Source of the DNA: Mytilus galloprovincialis
Taxonomy: Eukaryota > Mollusca > Bivalvia > Mytilida > Mytilidae
Assembly (NCBI RefSeq): GCF_965363235.1
Contig: NC_134846.1
Coordinates: forward strand, 71,522,724-71,586,723
DNA: 64,000 nt
Reading direction: 5' to 3'
Under the pieces are notes generated by a model, which searched no databases, was not told the origin of the DNA, and saw only the letters and a list, made by a program, of their open reading frames with translations. Shown in pieces: positions 28,150-37,799 of this stretch (the first letter of the stretch is position 1; the number at the start of each line of letters is the position of its first letter). The position numbers were made by a program, and so were the translations under genes.

Positions 28150-29320
28150 AACTCATCCGGAGAAAATACTTTAAAAAATGAGAGTTTACCCAAGTTTTAA
28201 AAAAAAGCAGATGTTGTTTGAATATCAAAGAGACAACTATCGACTTGAGGGCGAGAATGCAAACAACTGAACAAAGACGTTTTTTGTCACTCATGTCAAT
28301 TTGATTATTTACAATTTTACAGTAACTGTTATAAGTGTGTGTGTGGTTTTATAAATTTTCGAATTCGGACTGTTTTATTGAAAGATATCCCAGATGGATT
28401 CTTTTGTAGATCTAAAACTTGTTTACATAGATTTAAAATTTTCATTCTTTTTCTTTTCATGCATTCTACAGCCTGTAAGTATATGTTTATCTTATTCAAA
28501 CTAAGTAGTTATGAGCATCTTTATTTAGTTATGAGGTTACTTATCTTATCATTTTCCTTTGTTTTATTTGGTTTCTTTAAGTATGTTTAAACTGATTTCC
28601 TTCCATAATCAAAACTTAATACAACCAGATACTAGTATGCTTTGTCTGAAGTCTCATATAACGATTCAAGTAACCCATATACATTTAGACCACAGAAGTT
28701 TATCTATAAATTTACCAAACATATATTTATTCTATACTAAAAAAAATAAGCGTCTGTAATGAGAATGAGTATAAATAATACAAGTCTTGGTAATTCATTA
28801 CATATGGTCCGAGACCACAGTTCTGTCGTAGTGCATTTCTTTTAGACAATAAATGGAATTTAAAAAAATCATCTGCGCTTTTTCAGTGATATTTTTACAG
28901 TGTGTTGTTTTACTTTTGGGACAAGTTATATTAAAATTATAGAAAACTTCATAGGCTCTACCTCAAAATATGGACAATTTTATGTTAAGGGGGGGGGGGG
29001 TCTTGAAATCTTTTGACAGGTTTCAAATACCTAATTTTCAACTTTTTTCAGATGGACCAAATCACTACTTTACTTTAAAATGCATGACCCAAATTTCTTC
29101 ACAGTGTAATGTCATCCCCCTACTTGCTATTTGAGGCATAAAACATGAATAAATACATTTGGAAGGGATTTAAAAAACATTAGGCAAGTAACACACTGTC
29201 CACACTATGGACAATATCAAGGGACGATAACTGTGTTCACGGACCATATAACACTTGGAACTATGATATCTACAGACCAAATGTGTGTAAGTGTTAGATT
29301 ATACGTTTTTTTACATCCAA
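28150..29320. other. Non-coding stretch, nothing recognised
   Basis: Short open frames occur but none resembles a protein. A run of twelve G lies at about 28989-29000. Confidence 0.35.
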
Positions 29321-29334
29321 AACACTGTTGTACC

Positions 29335-29560
29335 TTGATTGGTTGTTGATGCTAATGCCACTAATATTAATAGCACTATTGGCTATATCGTTGCGGCTAG
29401 TTCTCATTTGGTGGAGGAAGCCGGAATGCCCGGTGCGAACCACCGACCTAACTGTCATATTTGTCAATTAGAATTGGAGTCAAACGTACCTGACACATGA
29501 AAGTTTGAACTTACAACCTCAGTGTTGATAAACTACTTGAAATTCGGCCACTCTTCTTTA
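29335..29560 (-). mobile_element. tRNA-derived SINE (tRNA-Ser-like head), diverged
   Basis: On the minus strand the head reads GAGTGGCCGAATTTCAAGTA with a box B-like GTAAGTTCAAACTT. The body follows with GGTCGGTGGTTCGCACCGGG and CGGCTTCCTCCACCAAATGA, and the 3' end carries an ATTGGTTGTTGATG-type tail. The body resembles a widespread mollusc SINE family. The copy at 31.2-32.2 kb is the same family. Confidence 0.65.
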
Positions 29561-29564
29561 TATA

Positions 29565-30745
29565 AAAAAAAGAAAACTGAGTATGTATGTCACAATCGAA
29601 TGAGGAGAAGAGGACCGGAGAATAGCTACATCGTCTAATTTAGCAGTCGTCATCTGTGACACAGATATTCCAAAACTGTCAAACACCTCAGCATGACGTT
29701 TATAAAACTTCAATACTGATAATAGGAATTATTAATACAATAGCTTCTTAACTTAAATAGAATAACTGGTAAAATAACTAGCTAGCATATTATCTTGCTA
29801 AAAAAGAAAATGTATATTAACGTGTATTTTTTCTTTCATGTGACTTGAAATGGCGACTTATACAGATTGTAAGTATTTTAACAAGTCTCGTATATCTTGT
29901 CTTTCATAAAAAATTATAACCATCTTGTAAATTGTGCAAATTCCATCTGACAAGAGAATATCACGTCTAGTGTAAACGCTGATGAAATTGTGTTCTTTAA
30001 TACTTCTTTTAAGTTTTACATGTTGTATTAGAACCTGTAAATTAAGTTAACAAAAATCCATAATTGTTATGTAATCTAATTACATGAGATTTTACATAAG
30101 AGTACTCTTGTATCAAATGATGCAGACAAAACGAATTTATTCTTTTCGCTTGATTGAAAAGATGATGCTTACTCAGGATAATTGAACGATAATTTACTAA
30201 ATTATTTACATTTTTGTTAGTGTTGGCGTTGAAAGGTGTCGTATGGAAACACGTTCTTACTTTTGGTAAATATACATTTAGTCTAATGACCGTAGTGTAA
30301 GCAATTAATTATCAATCAAATTGTCATATTTCCAGTACTAGAAATAAACTCTTATAGAGCATGTTATATGAAATATTGTTATACCAAATTTAGGTAATAA
30401 ATAATATATTTTCTTTTTCATATCCTACTATGAACAGGTACCGGTAAGTCAATGTATTAGTAATATATAATCAAGTTAGCTGTAAATATTGTGAGATTTC
30501 ATTAAAAAAAATATATATAACACCACTGAATCAACTTAATAAAATTGGTAAGCTAAAGTAAGATATTATATAAGCACGATGTTTAAAAAGCTAACACTTA
30601 TCAATTAAAAACAAAGTCTTTATAATCTGTAATGATAGGTATTACTTTATGGTGTTCAATATTTTTCTGACATGGATACGCTAAAGTAAACTTTGAAAAC
30701 AAAAATTGTATGCTAACTGTAGTCTCTGACAACAAGAATGTTTAT
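29565..30745. other. Non-coding stretch, nothing recognised
   Basis: AT-rich, no exon-like frame, no repeat family matched. Confidence 0.35.
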
Positions 30746-30749
30746 TGAA

Positions 30750-30905
30750 ATGGGGTTCGTGTTGTTTATTCTTTAGTTTTCTATGTTGTGTCATGTGTTC
30801 TATTGTTTTTCTGTTTGTCTTTTTTCATTTTTAGCCATGGCGTTGTCAGTTTGTTTTAGATTTATGAGTTTGACTGTCCCTTTGGTATCTTTCGTCCCTC
30901 TTTCA
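30750..30905 (+). mobile_element. Penelope-like family A 3' end
   Basis: Begins TGGGGTTCGTGTTGTTTATT and ends CTTTCGTCCCTCTTTCA. Nearly identical to 20860-21015. A 45-bp retrozyme scrap follows at about 30922-30965 (GTTATCAAAGGTACCAGAGT, minus-strand sense). Confidence 0.7.
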
Positions 30906-31501
30906 TAAAAAGTTTTAAAATAGTTATCAAAGGTACCAGAGTTATAATATGATATGCCAGACGCCCAGATATATATGATAATATAATATGATTGGCAGTG
31001 GCATTCAATTTATATTTGCCAATAACCTGTTTTAACATCTAATGTTGAAATGTCATACTTAGAGTGCACAGGAATTATGATGTTAAATACATGTCCTCCT
31101 TCAACTATAAAGTTCTTTAGAATAACCTGAGACCAATCACTTGGAAAGGAAAACAATCTTAACTGCTGAAAGTATTAAATACATATCTAGGTCATAAATT
31201 ATTAGTGCATCAAAACAAAGTGATGATTTGTTCTATCAACGTTGGTTTATTGGTTGATTGTTGTTTAATGCCACTATCACCAGCCCAATAGTCAACACTT
31301 CGGTGTTGACATGAATATCAATAATGTGGTTAGTTTTATAAATTTCTTGTTTATAAAACTTTGAATTTTTCGAAAAACTAAGGATTTTCTTCTCCCAGGC
31401 ATAGATTACCTTAGACGTATTTGGCACAACTTTTTGGAATTTTGGATTTTAAATGCTCTTCAACTTTGTACTTAATTGGCTTTATAAATATTTCGATATG
31501 A

Positions 31502-31545
31502 GCGTCACTGATGAGTCTTATGTAGACGAAACGCGCGTCTGGCGT
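31502..31545 (+). ncRNA. Type I hammerhead ribozyme, first unit
   Basis: Stem I GCGTCA/TGGCGT, core CTGATGA, stem II GTCT/AGAC with loop TATGT, core GAA, self-complementary stem III ACGCGCGT, predicted cleavage between 31539 and 31540 (GTC|TGG). Stem III is too short for a good hairpin loop, which suggests activity as a dimer, as known for other minimal-stem-III hammerheads. Confidence 0.85.
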
Positions 31546-31856
31546 ACCTAATTATAATCCTAGTACCTTTGATAACTATTTACACCACTGGGTCGATGCC
31601 ACTGCTGGTGGACGTTTCGTCCCCGAGGGTATCACCAGCCCAGTAGTCAACACTTCGGTGTTGACACGAATATCAATAATGTGGTCATTTTTATAAATTT
31701 CTTATTTATAAAACTTTGAATTTTTCGAAAAACTAAGGATTTTCTTATCCCAGGCATAGATTACCTTAGACGTATTTGGCACAACTTTTTGGAATTTTGG
31801 ATTTTAAATGCTCTTCGACTTTGTTCTTGTTTGGCTTTATAAATATTTCGATATGA

Positions 31857-31900
31857 GCGTCACTGATGAGTCTTATGTAGACGAAACGCGCGTCTGACGT
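31857..31900 (+). ncRNA. Type I hammerhead ribozyme, second unit
   Basis: Same fold as the first copy. Stem I is GCGTCA/TGACGT: the change G to A turns a U-G wobble into a U-A pair, so pairing is kept. Predicted cleavage is between 31894 and 31895, exactly 355 nt after the first site. Confidence 0.85.
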
Positions 31901-32402
31901 ACTTAATTATAATCCTGGTACCTTTGATAACTATCATTACTGGTGTTCTATTTCGTGGTGGTAAGTTTTTATTATTAGTGGAACGGGAGTATCCGGAAAT
32001 AACTACAGACCTTTGGTTACAAAAATGATCATCCAAGTAAATAAAGATTAGAGTCGAACGCACCTGCCACCTGTGGGATTCGAACTAACACCCCTAGTGT
32101 TGACAGGCTGGTGAAACAGTAATTCTACTACAAAGACCACTTGGCCAACCCTCGATCGACATTCAAGTTTTTAAAGTCGTTTTTATGTCATGCGTTTTCA
32201 GTCTATTGTCGACTACGACAGTCTCTTTAGTATCTGCTGAGTCTCTTTTATAAAAAAAATAAGTAAAAATTTATATAAAAAAAATAATATCGTTATAGTT
32301 TTTGCAGTTGCAAAAAAATAATATAATACATAGGTTCATGGATTTCTTGTCGTTTATCACTAGAATGATTTTGAATGTTTTACCTTAATGTGAAACTACA
32401 AC

Positions 32403-32630
32403 GTAAAAAGTAAAATCATCAAAATACTGAACGAGGAAAATTCAAAAAGGAAAATCCTTGATCAAATGACAAAATCAAAAGCTCAAACACATCAAAAGAA
32501 TGGATAGCAACTGTCATATTCCTGACTTGGTACAGGCATTTTCTTATGCAGAAAATTGTGGATTAAACCTGGTTTTATAGCTAGCTAAACCTCTCACTCT
32601 CATGACAGTCGCATAAAATTCCATTATATA
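32403..32630 (-). repeat. Family C repeat copy
   Basis: Plus strand GTAAAATCATCAAAATACTG, then ATTAAACCTGGTTTTATAGC and ATGACAGTCGC, in family order. A longer C copy. Confidence 0.6.
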
Positions 32631-32639
32631 GTATCTAAC

Positions 32640-33540
32640 ATAGTATTTAGTAAATATGTCTATAAATGTCTTTTTTTTCATTTCATAATCTACTGAATCT
32701 GACTGACGAAACAGCTTTTTGTGAGTAGCTTTAACATTCTGTTAAATATCATATTTGACAAATAATATAACCATGTATATGCAATACAATACATGCAATT
32801 TATTTTATGAAACAACTGTGCAATTTAAACAAAATTCAAAAATGTAATTAAACAAACATTTTTACAGTAAAAAATACATTCCATTAGTTTGGAAAGATGA
32901 TCTGTAAATAATTTAAAAGTTTCTTGGTGTAACAAGTGTAACTGTCTATCAATACAATGTCACTGACATTTATTTCATTTTTTTTTTCATATGCTGTTCC
33001 AATAAATTCAACAATAGGGGGTAAGTTTTTATTCATTTATGTGATCTTTTTCTCAATCATATTTAAACATACAAAATTCCACTTACGTCATTTGAAATTT
33101 ATATGCAAATCTTTTTAAAATTAAAATTGTATAATAAGTACAGGAAAAGCACGAAATTTGAATTGAATTAACATATTCAATTTGATGAAAACATCATAAA
33201 CATAAAAAAAAAGGAAGAATACACAAAACGTCAAATTAAACACAATATGCATTCCAACACATATGTTAATCATACAGGAGTCATCATATTCTTTTTGTGA
33301 AAATAGCCAAAATGTTAAACATCGTCATACTTTGTAAAGAAATAGTTTAAATACGCACACTTTTTATACATTTCCTCTATTACGAGTCTAGTATACAAGT
33401 ATGTATTATACAACAGGTTAGCTGTAATTTAAAATGTTTTCTCAAACGATGAAATACAAAAAAGCCCTGGGATGCATGTAACCAAAACTTTTGGTTATGA
33501 CCCACAAACGAAGGTTAAGGATTATTGGGGAATTTTGATA
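32640..33540. other. Non-coding stretch, nothing recognised
   Basis: AT-rich, no exon-like frame or known repeat. Confidence 0.35.
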
Positions 33541-33544
33541 AAAC

Positions 33545-34172
33545 TTAAGGGCATACGATACAGTTACAGGGAAGGTAATGACGTTGCTAACGTAAAATGT
33601 TATTTTCGCGACGTCAAACTATGACATATCGGTAAAAGATGCATTTTTCGACTGATTTTTATCATTCAAACTGATTTAATTTTAAAACGAGTGCATGGAC
33701 CCCTATTTTTTAAAACAGCAATTTGTTTCATTTTGCAAGGAGATTATGTGACCCAAATTTTATAAAACTGTAAATAGCGCAATTTTTTAAATTTCGATAA
33801 ACATGCAGCAAAAAATGACGTTTTTTCCTCTATTTATGAACATTTGATAAATATAGAATTATTTCGGAATAAAAATTGCATAATTTTTAATGATACATAT
33901 AAAATAAAGAAATTACCCATTATTTAACAAAAAACAATTTGTGTTTATCTTTTAAAACAAAAAAGTTATGTCTTTCTTTCGAAAAAGAAAATACGGACAC
34001 AAATCTGAATTTTGAGCAAATATACAAAATTTCGACCTCATTTTACTAAAAAAGTAGCACATGAAGGTATATTTTTTATTATATATTTGATTTAATCAGG
34101 TAAAAAATAGCCGATATGCAAATTTTCATCAACTTGTAAATACAGGTTCAAAACTGTATCGTATGCCCTTAA
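33545..34172. mobile_element. 620-bp MITE with 17-bp perfect inverted repeats and TTAA duplication
   Basis: Terminal repeats GGGCATACGATACAGTT (33549-33565) and AACTGTATCGTATGCCC (34152-34168) are perfect, flanked by TTAA on both sides (33545-33548 and 34169-34172). TTAA duplication is the hallmark of piggyBac-type elements, though the GGG start differs from the usual CCC. The body is AT-rich and non-coding. It sits close to a retrozyme fragment at 34.2 kb. Confidence 0.85.
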
Positions 34173-34199
34173 TAGCTATGAAGAAGTGAACTTCGTACT

Positions 34200-34310
34200 T
34201 TTTTTGTCTTTTTAACTTTCTTGGATTCGAGCGTCACTGATGAGTCTTTTGTAGACGAAACGCGCGTCTGGCGAAAATACAAAATGTAATCCTTGTATCT
34301 ATGATGAGTG
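34200..34310 (+). mobile_element. Truncated retrozyme unit with hammerhead
   Basis: Only the ribozyme end of the unit remains, from about TTTTTAACTTTCTTGGATTC to ATGTAATCCTTGTATC. See the hammerhead at 34231-34274. Confidence 0.75.
34231..34274 (+). ncRNA. Type I hammerhead ribozyme motif
   Basis: Differs from the 31.5-kb motif at two positions only: one in the stem II loop (TTTGT) and the outermost base of stem I (TGGCGA). Core, stem II and stem III are intact. Confidence 0.8.
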
Positions 34311-34482
34311 TATTTAAATAATGACTTTCCATATCAGAGGTAAAGGGGCAATACATGAACATAATATACTAGTCATTAGAGTGATGTTTATTTGATAGAC
34401 AGCATTGCAGATCACTTGTTAATTTGTTTCTATAATATTGCCTATAAAGATGTGTATCGCATAATTTGCATTGAATAGGTAA

Positions 34483-34726
34483 ATTAATGAGGCCCCTCAT
34501 GGGGGGGGGGGGTGTCCTAGTAATCACATAATCACCATTTTTTTGCCAATATAATCACATAATCATTAAATATTTGCTTATCTTTAGTAATCAAATAATC
34601 ATAAACTAAAAATACAGTCCTAGGTAATCAAATAATCATGAAATATTTGGCTTAATAATCAAATAATCATTAAAAAAACGGCCAAGTAATCACATAATCA
34701 AAAACCCCATGAGGGCCCTCATTAAT
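34483..34726. mobile_element. 244-bp MITE with six TAATCA-ATAATCA repeats
   Basis: Inverted ends ATTAATGAGGCCCCTCATGG (from 34483) and the reverse complement ending 34726 match at 21 of 22 positions. The body holds six copies of TAATCA(A/C)ATAATCA at 34521, 34552, 34588, 34625, 34656 and 34687, spaced 31-37 bp. A run of twelve G lies inside the left end. No coding capacity. Confidence 0.85.
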
Positions 34727-34739
34727 TGGGTACTCGTTC

Positions 34740-35900
34740 AATGTCATTGTCTTATACATTCACATCATATGGTTAACTTGGCAAAAATACACATAAAGAA
34801 ACGGATACATAATGATCGATTCTAAATGTGAGGGTTTAAAAATAGGTGATTTATTCTAATCTGGTTCAAATAAAGAGATAAAAGATGTCGGTATGCGATG
34901 AGGGATAACAGTTACCAAAATATAGCAGTAGTTCACATACCTGTTCAAAATATTGTTAGGTTTACAGTATATTCTATATTGTTTGATTGTTAACATAAAT
35001 CTATTATATATGAATTTCAATTTCACTATATTTTCTTCTTTTTTTCATATCACCTGCTGTTCACCATTACAACCAATCAGGGTGTAAGTATTAATTATCC
35101 TCTTTAATTTTGAAGACAGCAACAAGCAGTCACTCTTCTTTTGTGGGTTACCTTTTATATTCATTCCACAAGCTTAGTATTAGTAGAAGACCGACGATTT
35201 CCTACATCGATTGAATTTTACGAACAACTAAATGATATTCAGACTACTGTTGTTCAACAGAACATCATTATGTTATGATATCAATAAATGACATTTTTCC
35301 TCTTGATACTATTATTTGTAGTACTTTACACATAATAGTTTGCATATTAAACAAGATGTTTTAGCTCATTATCCAATTTTTCCCCATTTACTTCATTTTA
35401 CACCTAAAGAATGTAAAATGAACATTCACATGCAATTATCATATTTAAACAATGCTGCCTGTTTAACTGGTTTTAGTCTCTACAGGTTTTATTTGAGATA
35501 ACATTGCTTTGAACAGATACATGTAATACGAATCGTTTGTACCTATTTTAAGAAATGCATTAACCAGCATTTATATTCCATTTACAGACATGTCAGTTTT
35601 GTGGAAAAGTAGACTATCAGCCTGGATGCATGTCTGGATATCATGAAAGCGAATGAATTTGGTGAATCTGTGTGATAATTGTCTCCTGTTGAAGCAAACG
35701 AATGATCAGCATTACAATTTTTCACTCTAGAAACTTACTATGTTTACTAACTTTATATATATATATATATATATATATAACTATACCTCTTATTTGTTTG
35801 TATCTATTTATTAGTTATTGTTCATTCATATTATACACCTATACTATTGTATAACATAGTTGCAAAAGAATAAAAACTATTAACGTTATTGGTACCATTA
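34740..35900. other. Non-coding stretch with a TA microsatellite
   Basis: No exon-like frame. A (TA)n run of about 26 bp lies at 35754-35779. Confidence 0.4.
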
Positions 35901-35904
35901 TCTG

Positions 35905-36312
35905 TAAACAAACTCATCATAGATACCAGGACTAAATTTTGTATATACGCCAGACGCGCGTTTCGTCTACAAAAGAATCATCAGTGACACTCGAATCCAA
36001 AAAGTTAAAAAGGCCAAATAAAGTACAAAGTTGAAGAGCATTAAGGACCAAAATTCCTAAAAGTTATGCCAAATACAGCTAAGGCAATCTATGCCTGAGG
36101 TAGAAAATCCTTAGTTTTTCAAAAATCAAAATTTTGTAAACAGTTAATCTATAAATATAACCATATCAATGATAATTCAAGTCAGCACAAAAAAAATCGA
36201 CTACTGGGCTGGTGATACCCTCGGGGAAATAAATCTCCACCATCAGTGGCATCGACCCAGTGGTTGTAAATAAACTCATCATAGATACCAGGACTAAATT
36301 TTGTATATACGT
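35905..36312 (-). mobile_element. Retrozyme unit plus start of a second unit
   Basis: One nearly full unit, then a partial second copy: AACTCATCATAGATACCAGG occurs at 35911 and again at 36273, a 362-bp offset. The second copy stops after about 40 bp. The hammerhead at 35947-35990 (minus) keeps the CTGATGA and GAAA cores and stem III, but stem II has lost its closing G-C pair and stem I has a weakened pair. Confidence 0.8.
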
Positions 36313-36319
36313 TTAAACA

Positions 36320-36925
36320 TGACATCACACATTGTAATTATGTGGTCCATCTACTTAATTTACAGTTACCCAATATATATCTTGATGTGCCCTGCGATTG
36401 TCTAAATGTTGTTTATTTATTATGAAGATATTGTTTCACAAATTATGAAAGTGTTAGTTATACTGCATTGTTGTAAACTGAAATATGTCAATTACCTGTT
36501 GAAAATTACCAACCTCAGTGTCAATCTCCAAGGCAAAAGAGAAACTTTACTTATATAAGAATTTAAGAATTCCACCCCAGCCATTGCATTCAATGAGGTG
36601 TTAGTTTTTATTCTCTGTGGGAGACTTCATATATACTAACAGATGAATAACAGGAATAAAATCACTGTTAACTTTCTTAAGGTTTGATAAGTGTATGTAG
36701 GGGTTTGTGATTAATATGTATACATCAAATCGAAACTTTCACTTTACACGAGTATTCCCCATGTTACAAACTCAAAGACAAATTGAAAGAGTTGGTAATG
36801 CTTTGTTTCATAAAAAAAAGAATGGCCTATGTAAATACAAGTATCTTGTCTTAGGGAGGGAAAAATCCTACTTTGAAAAAAAATTATAAAAATGATTCAA
36901 ACAAAAAATTCTCTGAAAATGACAA
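36320..36925. other. Non-coding stretch, nothing recognised
   Basis: No exon-like frame and no matched repeat family. Confidence 0.35.
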
Positions 36926-36929
36926 TAAA

Positions 36930-37795
36930 CAGCTGCGCCATGAGCGCATGATACGCCAGACGTCTTGTGTGGAAGTTTTATGCAATAATCATAAATAGTT
37001 TCTGAGGAAGTTTTAAGCAATAACCATTTATTGTTTTTGAGACACGGCGGGACATGTGAACCCCCCCCCCAACCCCAACCCTGTTTTTTTTTTACAAATA
37101 TCACTAAAAAGTATACAGATCTTTAGATTAATATAACAAAGAAGTGTGTAAAGTTTTAAGCAATAATCATAAATTGTTTTTGAGATACGGCACGACATGT
37201 AAAAAAAACCCTCCCCCTTTTTTACAAAATACTCAATAACTCAAAAATGAAAATTTGAATCATCACCAAAAAGTGTACAGATCTTTATATTAATATAACA
37301 AAGAAGTGTGTAAAGTTTTAAGCAATAGTCATAAATCGTTTTTGAGATACGGCGCGACATGTAAAAAAACCCTCCCCCTTTTTTACAAAATACTCAAAAA
37401 CTCAAAAATGAAATTTTGAATCATCACCAAAAAGTATACAGATATTAAGATTAATATAACTAAGAAGTGTGTAAAGTTTTAAGCAATAATCAAGAAAAGT
37501 TTTTGAGATACGGTGCGACATGTGAAAAAAACAAACACACCCCTGTTTTAGTTACAAAGTGCCGTAACTCAAAAAGTTTAAATCTTATTTTCACCAAAAA
37601 GTATACAGATCATTTGACCATCATAAGGAACAACTATATTAAGTTTCATGAAATTTGGATAAGTCGTTCTCAAGTTACGGTACAACATGTTTACGCCGGA
37701 CAGACGGACAGACAGACGGACGGACGGACGGACACCGGACATTTGTATACCATAATACGTCCCGTCAAAATTTTGACGGGCTTATAAAAATGAAA
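36930..37795 (-). mobile_element. Helentron/HINE-like element with tandem core
   Basis: Read on the minus strand: 5' hairpin CCCGTCAAAATTTTGACGGG (37762-37781 region), then a CCGTCCGTCCGTCTGTC-type microsatellite, then direct repeats of about 175-185 bp (TTAATATAACAAAGAAGTGT occurs at about 37130 and 37303, a diverged form at about 37452), and at the far end a small hairpin TGCGC-TCATG-GCGCA near 36934. No coding capacity; the long frame here is repeat-derived. Confidence 0.6.
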
Positions 37796-37799
37796 AATC

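Larger units (their letters stand above)
31268..31935 (+). mobile_element. Tandem retrozyme dimer with two intact hammerheads
   Basis: Two head-to-tail units with an exact 355-bp offset (CAGCCC at 31281 and 31636). The first unit lacks the leading CACTGGGTCG...CCCGAGGGT block that the second has at 31585-31630. The units agree in most positions by eye. Each ends with a complete type I hammerhead. No protein is encoded. Unit length, tandem state and ribozyme match animal retrozymes, which are thought to move through circular RNA copied by another element's reverse transcriptase. Mobility is inference. Confidence 0.85.
31236..32155 (-). mobile_element. tRNA-derived SINE split by a retrozyme dimer
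   Basis: The right part (about 31940-32155) reads on the minus strand as a tRNA-Ser-like head, GGGTTGGCCAAGTGGTCTTT with box B GTTAGTTCGAATCCCAC, followed by the SINE body. The 3' end, TATTGGTTGATTGTTGTTTA on the plus strand, lies at 31247-31266. The two retrozyme units in between were inserted into the SINE. Exact target duplication is not resolved (ACTATCA occurs at both edges). Confidence 0.65.

Noticed and set aside
31540-31548. Alternative hammerhead fold with cleavage after GTA
   Set aside because: Stem I would not pair in that register. The GTC|TGG register gives six consecutive stem I pairs and a canonical core.
37467-37787. 106-aa frame ending in AGQTDRQTDGRTDTGH
   Set aside because: The QTDRQTDGRTD stretch is the translated CCGTC-type microsatellite of a Helentron-like element.
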